From: Salvelinus alpinus
Taxonomy: Eukaryota; Chordata; Actinopteri; Salmoniformes; Salmonidae
Assembly: GCF_045679555.1 (NCBI RefSeq)
Contig: NC_092115.1
Coordinates: 38,252,728-38,316,727 of the forward strand
Direction of reading: 5' to 3'
DNA length: 64,000 bases
The notes under the pieces are model-generated. The model was given only the letters and a program-made list of their open reading frames with translations. It made no database searches and had not been told where the DNA came from. Below, piece by piece: positions 52,161-63,687 of the stretch. Positions within the stretch are counted from its first letter, which is position 1; each line of letters opens with the position of its first letter. Made by a program: the position numbers and the translations under genes.

Positions 52161-52895
52161 TCCTCTAACTTTTCCTTTGAACTTTTCAATATCAGAAGAG
52201 GCATTTGTAGGAGGTCAACACAATATAATAGCCATATCTAGGAAAATCAAAGTTCCAGAGGCTGGTATAAGAGGTCGTACAATAAGTTGTGTAGTGAATC
52301 ACATGTTGATGATGTAAAGAATATTTGCTGGTGTGTAATGAGGAGCAACCAGACGCGGCACTTGACACATTTATGAAATTGCTTATTCCATTTACTAACA
52401 AGCACGCACCCGTTAAAAAAATGACTGTAAAAATGGTTAAATACCCTTGGATTGATGAGGATTTTTAAAAGTGTATGGTTGAGAGGGATGAGGCAAAAGG
52501 TATGGCAAATAAGTCTGGCAGCAAAACTGATTGGCAAACGTAGTGCAAATTAAGAAATCATGTGACGAAGCTAAATAAAAATAAACTATACTATGAAACA
52601 AAGATACATGATATAAAGAATGATAGTAAAAACCTTTGGGGCACATTAAATTACATTTTGGGGAAAAAGCCAACTCGGCTCCATCATTCATTGAAACATC
52701 AGATGGCTCATCCATCACAAGAGCCTGCTGATATTGCCAACTACTTTAATGACTTTTTCATTGGCAAGATAAGCAAACTTAGGGATGACATGCCAACAAC
52801 AAACGCTGACACTACACATCCACTTATATCGGACCAAATTATGAAAGACAAGAATTTTAGTTTTGAATTCCATAAAGTCGATGTGGAAGAGAGTA

Positions 52896-53583
52896 CAGAG
52901 TACGACCCTGCCTCACGCAGGAAGCGGCGCAGGTCCTAATCCAGGCACTTGTCATCTCCCGTCTGGATTACTGCAACTCGCTGTTGGCTGGGCTCCCTGC
53001 CTGTGCCATTAAACCCCTACAACTCATACAGAACGCCGCAGCCCGTCTGGTGTTCAACTTTCCCAAGTTCTCTCACGTCACCCCGCTCCTCCGCTCTCTC
53101 CACTGGCTTCCAGTTGAAGCTCGCATCTGCTACAAGACCATGGTGCTTGCCTACGGAGCTGTGAGGGGAACGGCACCTCCGTACCTTCAGGCTCTGATCA
53201 GGCCCTACACCCAAACAAGGGCACTGCGTTCATCCACCTCTGGCCTGCTCGCCTCCCTACCTCTGAGGAAGTACAGTTCCCGCTCAGCCCAGTCAAAACT
53301 GTTCGCTGCTCTGGCACCCCAATGGTGGAACAAACTCCCTCACGACGCCAGGTCAGCGGAGTCAATCACCACCTTCCGGAGACACCTGAAACCCCACCTC
53401 TTTAAGGAATACCTAGGATAGGATAAAGTAATCCTTCTAACCCCCCCCCCCCTTAAAAGAGTTAGATGCACTATTGTAAAGTGGTTGTTCCACTGGATAT
53501 CATAAGGTGAATGCACCAATTTGTAAGTCGCTCTGGATAAGAGCGTCTGCTAAATGACTTAAATGTAAATGTAAATGTAAATG
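52896..53583 (+). mobile_element. Second LINE, 5'-truncated, inserted in the first
   Basis: Encodes a reverse-transcriptase C-terminal region (SRLDYCNSLLAGLPACAI, QNAAARLVFNFPKFSHVTP, LHWLPVEARICYKTMVLAY), then a C-rich run, the GTAAGTCGCTCTGGATAAGA tail and a short ATGTAA repeat. AAGAG on both sides is a likely target duplication. Confidence 0.85.
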
Positions 53584-54013
53584 TAAGAGGTGAAAAAAGT
53601 TTTGTTGTCTATCAACAATGACAAGCCACCGGGGTCTGACAATCTGGATGGATAATTACTGAGGATAATAGCAGACGATATTGCCACTCTTATTTTTAAG
53701 CCTACTAGAAAGTGTGTGCCCTCAGGCCTGGAGGGAAGCAAAAGTCATTCCGCTACCTAAGAATAGTAAAGCCCCCTTTACTGGCTCAAATAGCCAACCA
53801 ATCAGCCTGTTATCAACCCTTAGTAAACTTCTGGATAAAATTGTGTTTGACCAGATACAATGCTATTTTACAGTAAAGCACACCCACAGCCTCGCCTCGT
53901 TGGGGCAGGAAGTCCAAATAAGGCTTGGGTGTGGAGCCAGGGGGTTGCAAGATATCTCCCCTCAATAACCACTCCCCTCACCTCTCCCTGCCATCTGCCA
54001 CAGCATTCTTTAA

Positions 54014-55028
54014 CTTAGGGCTAGGACCCTTTTTTTCTCCACTTCCTGCCTGAATGACGTGCCCAAAGTAAACTGCCTGTAGCTCAGGCCCTGAAGCCAG
54101 GATGTGCATATAATTGGTACCATTGGAAAAAATACACTTTGAAGTTTGTAGAAATGTTAAAATAATGTAGTAGAATATAACACAATAAATATGTTAGGAG
54201 AAAATCCAAAGAAAAACCAACTAGATTTTTAATATTTTTTATTTAGAGACCATCCGCTTAGAAATACAAGAGAAAGGTCATATTGAAAATTAGCTCCCTG
54301 GATGCAATTTCTATGGCTTCCACATTGTGTCAGCAGTCTAATTTCAACGTTTCAGGCTTGTAACTTAAAAAAAATAAGAAATATCAGTTTTAGTAGAAGG
54401 ACACAGTCTTGGAAATTCTTGTTTGCGTGCGCCATGAAGACATTATGGACCTGCTAAAATCGGTTTCCTATTGAACATACTTCTTTCCGAAAGAAATATT
54501 ATAGTTTGATTACATTTTAGGGTATCTGAGGAGTAAATGGAAATGTATTTTGACTTGTTGAAACAAAGTTTAGGAGTAGATTTTTGGATTCCTTTCTCTG
54601 CAAGTTGAACGAGTGGATTACTCAAATCGATGGTGCCAACTAAATTGACTTTTTGGGATATAAAGAAGGATTTTATCTAACAAAACGACACTACATGTTA
54701 TAGCTGGGACACTTTGGATGACAAATCAGAGGAATACTGTCAAAAAGTAAGTGAATATTTAATCATTTTATGTGAATGTATGAAACCTGTGCCGGTGGAA
54801 AAATATTTTGATGTGGGAAGCTGTCCTCAAACAATCGCATGGCATGTTTTCGCTGTACTGGCTACTATAAATCGGACAACGCAGTTAGATTAACAAGTAT
54901 TTAAGATTTCAGCCGATATATGACACTTAAATATACATAAATGTTTAAAATCCATAATATTTATAATTGTTTATTTGAATTGCGCACCCTCCAGTTTCAC
55001 TGGAAGTTGTCCTGCTAGCCTTAAGAAG
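54014..55028 (+). mobile_element. TTAA-flanked element, copy C (diverged)
   Basis: TTAA at 54010-54013 and 55030-55033. Left end CTTAGGGCTAGGAC, right end (reverse-complemented) CTTCTTAAGGCTAGCAGGAC. Shares blocks with copies A and B: GTAAACTGCCTGTAGCTCAG near the left end and CCTCCAGTTTCACTGG near the right. Inserted in the LINE at 52190-55975. Confidence 0.6.
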
Positions 55029-56769
55029 TTTAAATGGAAGCCTCTCAAACCTAATCCAGGTAGAATCAGGAATTCCCCAGGGTAGCTGTTAAGGCCCTTT
55101 GCTTTTTTCAATCTTTACTAACGACATGAAATGACTAACATTTAACAAAGAGTTGCAGTTAGTTTCAGAGTGGGTGGCAAGGAATAAGTTAGCCCTAAAT
55201 ATTTCTAAAACTAAAAGCATTGTATTTGGGACAAATCATTCACTAAACCCTAAACCTCAACTAAATCTTGTAATAAATAAATTGGAAATTGAGCAAGTTG
55301 AGATGACTAAACTGCTTGGAGTAACCCTGGATTGTAAACTGTCAAGGTCAAAGCATATTGATACAACAGTAGCTAAGATGGGGAGAAGTATGTCCATTAT
55401 AAAGCGCTGCTCTGTCTTCCTAACAACACGATCAACAAGGCAGGTCCTACAGACCCTAGTTTTGTCGCACCTTGACTACTGTTCAGTCTTGTGGTCAGGT
55501 GCCACAAAAAAGGACTTACAGTAGATTGGCAATTGGCTTAGAACAGGGCAGCACGCCTGGCCCTTGGATGTACACAGAGAGCTAATATTAATGTCAATCT
55601 CTCCTGGCTCATAGTGGAGAAGAGATTAACTTCATCACTACTTGTATTTATGTATTGACATGTTAAATGCACCGAGCTGTCTATTTGAAAAAACACCTTA
55701 TGGAACAGCGGGGACTGTGAAGCAACACATATAGGCACAGACACATGCATACACACACACACGCGCACGCACACACACACACACACACGCACATACGATA
55801 ACATACGCACTATACATACACATGGATTTAGTACTGTAGATATGTGGTAGTGGTGGACTAGGGGCCTGAGGGCACACCGTGTGTTGTGAAATCTGTGAAT
55901 GTGTTATAATGTTTTTAAAATTGTATAAATTGGCTTAATTTTACTGGACCCCAGCAGCTAATGGGTATCCATAATATATACAAATACATTGTCCCAAACT
56001 CACACCCACACTGTCACTCCCCCGCTAATATGTTGTTCAATTGGAGTATTACTAAAATACTTTATGTGAAAAACACTTAATGTAGCTGACCCAAAATCAA
56101 TAGGCTACTTCTCAGAAATCTGTATGTGGATGGCTTTTCAATAGCAGCTGCAAATATATTGGAGAGTTTAAAGTGGCTTAATGACAAAAAAGCATTTGAA
56201 AATTGTCAGAGTTGCCACAGAAGTAGCAAATGCTGAGTTCTATTCAGCTATTATTGATTTGAGCTTTTAACAATTGATTTGAAGCTATTAGGCCATATTC
56301 AACTGTTCAAAAACGTACTTGAAACATGCACTTTTTATTGATCTTCTGTAGTTAGGCCACCTATATTTTCTTTCATAGTGCTGCACCAGATTCTGGGCTC
56401 AATCGAACCCACATAGTTGTATTTACCCAATAGCTATTTTTCTCATGGCATTTGTTATTGAGACTAATGTTGAGTGCTGCATGAGGACACAATAATAGCA
56501 TTTATTTTATCTAGGTCAGGTGATCTGGGTTTGCTCTTGTCAGCTTTCTGCAGGAACCACTAAATAGGTCACGGTACAGACGAGGGGTTTTGACAACCTG
56601 CTATTGTTTCATAACTTTATCACAAACACTTTCATACAGAGGAGGCTGCCTCATAATTATGGCTGGAGCAGAATGGCATCAAACCGTAAACCATGTGTTT
56701 GATACCATTCCACTTACTCCGATCCAGCCATTCACACAAGCCTGTTCTCTCCAACATTTTTTTAAATTG

Positions 56770-56811
56770 AACCTTTATTTAACAGGGCATGTCAGTTAAG
56801 AACAAATTCTG
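56770..56811 (-). mobile_element. SINE tail fragment
   Basis: ACCTTTATTTAACAGGGCAT then GTCAGTTAAGAACAAATTC is the tail shared by HpaI and SlmI-type SINEs. Confidence 0.75.
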
Positions 56812-57278
56812 AATATTAGAGTTTGAATATCAAACATGACAGCTAAACACTTGATCACCACACCTTTTTATGCCAATGTGGGGTGATGTTACTCTGTTTG
56901 GGAAAACTCGAGGGGAGCCTGAGTTGGCCTTGAGCATGCAACCCTTTGTCAGCCCAACGATTCATTAGGCCTAGATGTCCGTACCTTTAGATTAAGTCCC
57001 TATATTTGTAAGGACACTATTGTATGCATATCAGTCAAAACACACACCATTCAAGCACCATTAGATAAGCCCCTATGATATGACCTTAACCAGGTTATAA
57101 GGCCCGAACTAAACAGGTCATGTGAACAGGCAATGTTTGCATCTCTGTCAGCCATCACGCAGAGATGGGCTTCCTGTCCTCAATTTAGTAACCACAGGTT
57201 AGGAGTGAAGGACATGATTGACATGTATCAGTATCATCAACAAACACTCACTCGCATGCACACACCTGTTTGTAGGGG

Positions 57279-57284
57279 TATATA
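57279..57284 (+). promoter_or_regulatory. TATA box of the chemokine gene
   Basis: TATATA in GGGGTATATAGGAGC, 61 bp before the start codon. A start site about 30 bp further on would leave a 5' leader of about 30 nt. Confidence 0.65.
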
Positions 57285-57339
57285 GGAGCAGTCAGTAGGC
57301 GTGTTTGGTGTATCTTCTCGATTCCTACGTACCATCACC

Positions 57340-58595
57340 ATGGCTCCCACATACCTGGAGACAATCCTGCTTCTCTGCTGCGTTGTGACCATGTTCAGTT
57401 CAACCTCAGCTGCATGTAAGTTTACCTGGTAACCAATTTACCTGTTTAAGAGTTTTCCCCATGTAAATGTACCACTTTTGTTTTACCAAGGTCTGATAAG
57501 GTCTAGCTGTGAGACCTGCCGACTCTGTTTTGGGGTCATGTTGGTTAGGTTAGATCAGATTAGAAGACTATATTGTAGTTCACAGAATAGATTACAGTGA
57601 AAGAAACATTTGACATTCATGTTCTTGTGGTCTGCATGCTTGTGTGGCATGTGGCTGACTGATGTCTGTGCATGTGGTTCAGACGGTCCTAGGAGACTTT
57701 ACTGTTGTGTGGAGTACCAGGAGAAGCCTGTACCTTACCAGCAGATAAAAGGCTACCAGAGTTCCATGGAGGTGTGCAACATCGATGCTATCATGTAAGC
57801 CCTGAACAAAGTATACACACACACCCCTTTACCATACTCTTAGAATGTATGCTTATATTTTGTCATCTCTATGAGGTCAAGGGTTAAAGCTACAGTCCTT
57901 AATTGAAACAATAACAAAGCGGGACCCCGCCTCTGTTTTGGAAGAAAGCTGAGGTGTGGGCCTGGAGAAATATAACCACTCTCAAATTCATAGACAGAGC
58001 TATGGTTGCAAGGACTGACCATCCACGATATAAAAAAGGTTGTTTTAACCATGTTGAGGCTATATTGTTTTGTTTACATTGTTGACAAGCATTGGCGCTA
58101 AACAAGCTTACGTATAGTGCGTTTTCTGTTGTAGCTTCTACACCGTGAAGAACAAAAAGGTGTGCGCCACAGTTAAGGACGAATGGGTGAGGAAGGCTCT
58201 GGCTCTTCTCAGGTACACAAACACACTTCTCTTAGGACACACATGCTGCTTTTCAACTGTAACACCAGTGTTACACTAGTGTATACTCCTTCATGTTATA
58301 CTAAGGAGCCAAATGCATACTAATGCCAAAAGCATTCTCATGTAACTGCACACACCAAAATGTCTCAAAACTACAAATATACCAAAACTACAAGACTGGA
58401 TGTCAATCGAACTTGCCATACAGGTTTTACCCAGTGTCTTCATGTACAAACTACTGCCTTCTAAAAAAAGAAAATCACACGAGTCTGCTACAAAATGTCC
58501 TGAGTTTCATATTCTGTGTTATATGCAGCTCCAAACTGAAGAAGATGTCTAGCAGCAACACTGTGACGGGCAACCCCCACACCGCCCCGAACTGA
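57340..58595 (+). CDS. ccl20: CC chemokine, CCL20-like, complete, four exons
   Basis: A secreted leukocyte attractant acting through a chemokine receptor (CCR6 if truly CCL20). Exons: 57340-57415, 57683-57794, 58135-58212, 58529-58595; 333 nt, 110 residues, phases 1-2-2, all GT-AG. The ATG lies in CACCATGG. Residues 1 to about 25 are a signal peptide (ETILLLCCVVTMF, STSAA). The mature chain has the adjacent cysteines in RLYCCVEYQ, a third in EVCNIDAI and a fourth in KKVCATVKDEWV, followed by an amphipathic helix ending SSKLKKM. The NIDAI-FYT block and SSKLKKM tail look most like CCL20, and four exons also fit. CCL19-like is the alternative. EPHA4 and CCL20 lie on the same arm in human (2q36). 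Confidence 0.88.
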
Positions 58596-59070
58596 AAGGA
58601 ACATTCAACCACAGCAACGCAACATTCTCCTACATCACCAGTAATCACAACATTCAGTAATGTGGTGAAATAATGCAGATATTATTTTCAAAATATAATG
58701 CATTCCATTCGCTCTGATGTTTGCTGTTGTTGACGATTGTAGTACTCTGTTCATGCTTAAGCTTACAGGGGTCCTCTGAATCCACAATATAAGCTAGTAA
58801 GTCAACGGCTTCAATTAATTATATTTTTCTACATTTAAATGTTGAACGTTTGTTTCTTTTAAGGTCGGCAGAGATAAAGAATTTGAGATATTGCCAGCCT
58901 TGATTATTTATTTGAGTCCCATTACTGTAGAACTAGAGCTGACAACGGCATGGACGTTAGTTGTGAATGTGATTGAAACCTCGTTCAACAGTACAGTGCA
59001 AAACTAGAACCCATCGCGACTTCAAATGATCACCTGAGACAAACCAAGAGGTTGGGAAAATAACTGTATA

Positions 59071-59076
59071 TTTAAT
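59071..59076 (-). terminator. Poly(A) signal of the EF-hand gene (ATTAAA)
   Basis: The minus strand reads ATTAAA 100 bp after the stop. It is the common variant hexamer, so support is moderate. Confidence 0.4.
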
Positions 59077-59175
59077 CATTTTGAATTATATAAAGCCAAT
59101 TTATACAATGTCATTTTCTCAATTCCAGTTAAGGCACAACACATCCATCATGTTATCAGGTGTGTGCATTTGTGT

Positions 59176-62100
59176 TTAGAAGACGCCGTAGCACATCTGC
59201 TGGAAGGTGTCCATACGTGCCACTTCACAGATGATGTCACCGGTGGCCGTGTCCTTGTCGTCCTCGCTCTCGAGGGGCTTGGGGACCGGCGTGCCCTGCT
59301 TGAGGTCATACATCAGCTGGAGGGGACACAACACAGTTACAAGGCAGACCAGTATAATCACAATATAGGCCTAGACACAAAAGAAACAGGGACACACTCA
59401 TCCTCTGTTGTGCAAGACAAGCTAACAAGGTCCGAGTTGGAAGTAGATGCAGAAACTTCACATCAATGCCATTGTATGTGCTCTACCTGGAGGTACTCCT
59501 CGAAGTTGATGGACTTGTAGTTGTCCTTGTCCGCTGTATTGAACATTTCTTTCCTGGCCTCCATAGTTGATGCATCGTTGACCATGTTCAGAGAAGCACA
59601 ACTGTCAGGGGGTAGAGGGAGGTAAGTCTGTGTTAGTAGTAGCCACTTTTTATTCAAGTGTGATGGTTTAAAACCACGACTCACAATAAGACTACTAGTA
59701 GGCCAACCTCATTATTGTAGATGGCATTTATGTGCATGTGCTGCCACCTACAGCCCCCTAGACTTGAGCTAAATACCACCGAGTAGCCACACGACATCAA
59801 AAGTCACGCCTGAATGTACTACGTTCACTCACAACTCGCTGAAGTCCAGCAGGCGGTCTTTGTTGGTGTCAAAAATCTCAAACTGCCGTCTCAGGTTGAG
59901 CAGGTCATCAGCTGTCCAGTGGGGAAACTCGTTCTTCAGATCCAACACGCTGGTGTTCCAGTCGTAGCTGTACTCTACACGCAGGCAGACACACACGGGT
60001 TACATTTATAAAAACACAGCAGGCCAAATAATCCACACAAGTAGTAAATACTTTCTGAACACACCCTTTTGACCTCAGATTGGTGATGTTAGTAGAAAAG
60101 TTGATAGGCAACACGATGACACAATATCAATTGCTTAAAAACCGATCAATATCTTTGGTTTTGTACTGCTGATTTTGTCAACAGGGGGGGTCGCAGGACT
60201 TAGAACGCAGCTATTATTTTATTTCTCAAATGGCACGGATAATTCGGGGGCGGTCTCTCTACAAAAGTCGCTGGCCCACACCAATACACGGATTTGATAT
60301 TCAAACTATCTCTTCAATAGCAACCAACCATTGTCACTGTTGATATCCTATGGAGGGTTGTGATTCGTTGAAGTTAACTATCAGAAAAGGTGATTTGTTC
60401 CCTTTTACGTGATTGCTGCCTACCGAAATCAACATCCGCCATTCCAAAATATAGATAGAAGCCTTTTTACAAATTCTCATCAAACCAACCATGCATATGT
60501 TATTCCAAGTTTCCGTACGGCCTTTGTATAATGTACGTTTAAATAGCACATACTACCCAAACGTTTGCCCCCGTTCTATTGACTTCAACGTGTGGTGATA
60601 TGAGTGAATAACAAAGTGTTGTTACGTTACACTTCCCACGTTGACTCACTTCAATCAAAATGCAACACTTCAAGATGTAGCTTGTCCTCTACCAGTGAAA
60701 CACAAATGATTCCCAGATTTCGTATGGTTTTTGAGTTGTGCTAGTGAACAGAATGTGGAACCTAATCCCCCCCCCTCTCGCTCTATTGATTTCAACTTGA
60801 TATCGATATGAGTAATTGACAATACAGTGTTGCGTTTCTCTTTGTTTTGGCAACCCCCTTATCAAAATTCAACACTGAAATGTAGCTGACTATCTTCTGC
60901 AGGTTGTCCTCTAATCCATCATGTAAAAAAGATATCCAGTTTCCATGTGTTTTTTTAGTTGTGTTAGTTTCAACAGCACGTACAACCTGATTTCCCCCCT
61001 AATCAATGAGTAATATATTGTCACTTGTCAAAACAACAGGGTTTTTGGTGCGTGTGCAGTTTATAAGGTGCTCGTTTCAAAAAAATACAAGTCATATGAT
61101 TACTATTGTTGCACATGTATGTGTAAGATAATACACTTTAATGTTTAGGTTTTCAATATATCAAACTGTTTCTGCATTGTGGTTATTGATTTGGAACTTC
61201 AAAACTGTTGTGGCATCGGGCTATTTATTAAAATGTCTTGTCAACAAGAGCAGCAACAGCATCATTTTCAACAAAAGTTTTAGGAATATAAATGGAATTT
61301 TCAACATGAATTAAGTCCAAAAACATGCCCGTGATTGACTTATTTGATGATATACCAGAACTCACCAACATGAGTTTGCCTTGCCTACGTTAAGATGGAG
61401 CATTTGGCTGTTAAGGCTGTATTTCTTCATTATTTTATAGTCCTTTAAAATTTCTCTCATCAATTTTTTTTAATTTTTTTCATGATTATTGTATTTATTA
61501 TATTTGTATTTAACATTTTCTGTGTGTCCCTGATATCACTTTCCACCCTGTTACTTTGTAGTAATTCTCCTTTATGAAAACAGCCCCTTCCCACAATGAC
61601 ATCAAGTTCAGGATGTGCCATTATTTTTTGGGTGGGGCATTGCTGTGGGGACTTGCTTCCATTCAGCCACATGAGCATTAGTGAGGTCGGGCATTGATGT
61701 TGGGCGATTAGGCCTGGCTCACAGTCGGCGTTTCAATTCCAATTCCTGATAGGGTTGAGGTCAGGGCTCTGTGCAGGCTAGTCAAGTTCTTCCACACCAA
61801 TCTCTCGACAAACCATTTTTGTATGGACCTCGCTTTGTGTGCGGGGGAATTGTCATGCTGAAACAGGAAAGGGCCTTCCCCAAAATGTTACCACGAAGTT
61901 GGTGATGGTGAAGCGTGATTCATCACTCCAGAGTCCAATGGCGGCGAGCTTTACACCACTCCAGCCGATGCTTGGCGTTGCGCATGGTGATCTTAGGCTT
62001 GTTGTGAGGCTGCTCAGCCATGGAAACCCATTTCATGAAGCTCCAGACGAACAGTTTTTGTGCTGACATTACTTCCAGAGGTAGTTTGGAACTCGGTAGT

Positions 62101-63278
62101 GAGTGTTGCAACCGAGGACAGACAATTTTTACACGCTTCAGCATTCAGTGGTCCCAATCTGTGAGCTTGTGTGGCCTTACTACTTCGTGGCTGAGCTGTT
62201 GTTGCTCCTAGATGTTTCCACTTACAATAACAGCACTTACAGTTGACCGGGGCAGCTCTAGCAAGGCAGAAATTTGACGAACTGACTTGTTGGAAAGGTG
62301 GCATCATATGATGGTGCCACATTTAAAGTCACTAAGCTCTTCAGTAAGGCCATTCTACTGCCAATGTTTGTCAATGGAAATCGCATGGCTGTGTGCTCGA
62401 TTTAATACACCTGTCAGCAAGTGCTGAAATAGCCAAATCCACTAATTTGAAGGTGGATAGTATAGTGTATATACACTCAGTTTGATCTATTTTCCCATGT
62501 TTGACAATGGTCTGCTTGTCTAATCCATACATTTCCACCCTGTTGTTAGGCTAAATTATAGAGAAAAGTAATACAATTTAACCGGTTAGGATTATGCAAT
62601 GACTGTATGGGATTCATTTTACGCACCTAACAGGGATATAAGATTATTCAATGACTGTATGGGATTAGTTTTTTGCACCTAACAGGAATTTGTGCCTGAG
62701 TTTGACCAATATGTTTTTCCTGAAAGTCAAACATTATTTTTTTGTATTTAACTAGGCAAGTAAGTTAAGAACAAATTCTTATTTACAATGACCACCTACC
62801 CAGCCTCCCCTAAACCAGACAACACTGGACCAACACCTCCCTATGGGACTCCCAATCACAGCCAGTTGTGATACAGCCCAGGATCGAACCAGAGTCTGCA
62901 GTGACGCCTCTAGCACTGAGATGCAGTGCCAAAGACCGCTGCGCCACTTGGGAGCCCGAGTAGTTCTGATAGGATATTTAACAAATATTATGAGGTCCAA
63001 ACTCACTGTCAAATTTGGCGGACTCTTTGATAGAGCGGATCCTCTGCTGGATCATGTCGTATGTGTAGCTCAGGTTAATCTCATGCATTTCCATTGCAAA
63101 ATTCATCTCGTCGGAGTCTGGTGTGGCGTTTGGAAACAAGAATGGTACATTAGCCATGCACAGGTTATTCACTTAGCATTTAGCTACTAACGGTTTTAAC
63201 GTCATTACCTTCATTTAAATCAGGATCCACATAACTTTCTGGCTCTTTCACCAGTGGATATGACAACGACATCCCCAT
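59176..63278 (-). CDS. EF-hand calcium-binding protein, 192 residues, five exons, family not recognised
   Basis: Exons on the minus strand: 63278-63209, 63117-63007, 59974-59833, 59601-59487, 59316-59176. They total 579 nt with consistent phases (1, 1, 2, 0) and GT-AG borders. The start is MGMSLSYPLVKEP; no signal peptide or membrane segment. Residues 24-62 are helical and charged (MIQQRIRSIKES). EF-hand 1 has loop DTNKDRLLDFSE, with all canonical ligand positions (1, 3, 5, 9, 12). EF-hand 2 has loop DKDNYKSINFEE, with Tyr at position 5, so weaker binding is likely. The tail is acidic (LESEDDKDTATGD) and ends FQQMCYGVF. Its 3-kb intron 2 carries a Tc1 remnant and a SINE. It converges with the chemokine gene, stops 580 bp apart. 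Function unknown; a cytosolic calcium sensor is an inference. Confidence 0.88.
60000..61700. other. Intron of the EF-hand gene, nothing recognised
   Basis: AT-rich. Two stretches near 60330-60620 and 60690-61020 resemble each other (CTATTGACTTCAACGTG and CTATTGATTTCAACTTG; TAGCTTGTCCTCTA and AGGTTGTCCTCTA), suggesting an old tandem duplication. Confidence 0.5.
61730..62472 (-). mobile_element. Tc1-like element remnant, third family
   Basis: Same family as 10890-11322: CCACTAATTTGAAGG near the right end and GTCAACTG...GGGCAGCTCTAGC sequence inside. The minus strand at 62322-62014 holds a broken transposase N-terminus (KWKHLGATTAQPRSS). The left end is lost and the right terminal repeat is mostly deleted. 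Confidence 0.75.
62744..62957 (-). mobile_element. tRNA-headed SINE of the SlmI (tRNA-Leu) type
   Basis: Reverse-complemented it has GGTCTTTGGCACTGCATCTC, a GGTTCGATCCTGG box and the AACTTACTTGCCTAGTTAAA tail. It ends about 50 bp from exon 2 of the EF-hand gene. Confidence 0.8.
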
Positions 63279-63665
63279 CTTGCAAACTATGTTACCGTGG
63301 CTAGTTTGCACCTGTCAAGAATACAAAGTACAGTACATTTAGGATAGGAGTTGATTAGCTGCTGGCCAACAGTTCGATAAGTAACGTTAGCTAGCTAGGT
63401 AACGTTACGTTAACGGTTCCAACTAGTGATATTTTGCATAATCATTCGAATAATTTCGCTCGATTTGTTTACCGAAAGACACGACATCTAACTTAGCTAA
63501 CTAACGTTATACATTTCTCCACAAACCTCCGTGTCACTTCATTTGATAGACTGGCTCCAGGTGAAATGTTAATAATATCACTAGCCAAAGTTAGATGGTT
63601 AGCTAGGAAGCAAATGACTAGAAAGGTCAGTTTGGAATTTCAGATATTTGAAAGGAAACGTCAGA
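63279..63665. promoter_or_regulatory. Probable bidirectional promoter
   Basis: Only 387 bp separate the ATG of the EF-hand gene (minus) from the ATG of the next gene (plus). A possible acceptor (TTGACAG, minus, about 63312) suggests a noncoding first exon for the EF-hand gene. No TATA box is clear. The GTTAGCTAGCTAGGTAACG palindromic stretch at about 63387-63410 is a salmonid repeat motif rather than a proven site. Confidence 0.45.
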
Positions 63666-63687
63666 ATGTCGCGTGTCAAGAAACCAG
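63666..63687 (+). CDS. Likely first coding exon of a gene running out of the window
   Basis: ATG TCG CGT GTC AAG AAA CCA G followed by a strong donor GTGAGTG. It encodes MSRVKKP with phase 1. Only the ATG, the donor and the divergent position support it. I cannot identify the protein from seven residues. Confidence 0.4.

Larger units (their letters stand above)
52190..55975 (+). mobile_element. Non-LTR retrotransposon (LINE), broken by two insertions
   Basis: 52562-52895 encodes the linker before the reverse transcriptase (QEPADIANYFNDFFIGKIS). It resumes at 53584 (KPPGSDNLDG type, then VCPQAWREAKVIPLPKNSK at 53715-53775). 55153-55524 encodes the end of the polymerase and thumb (NKLALNISKTKSIVFG, KLLGVTLDCKLS, LSHLDYCSVLWSG). 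The tail TTTTACTGGACCCCAGCAGC is at 55938-55957. Stops are frequent; clade not certain (CR1/Rex1/L2-like). Confidence 0.8.

Noticed and set aside
52949-53421. 145-codon open frame as a host gene
   Set aside because: It is the C-terminal part of a LINE reverse transcriptase, with the typical LINE tail directly after it.
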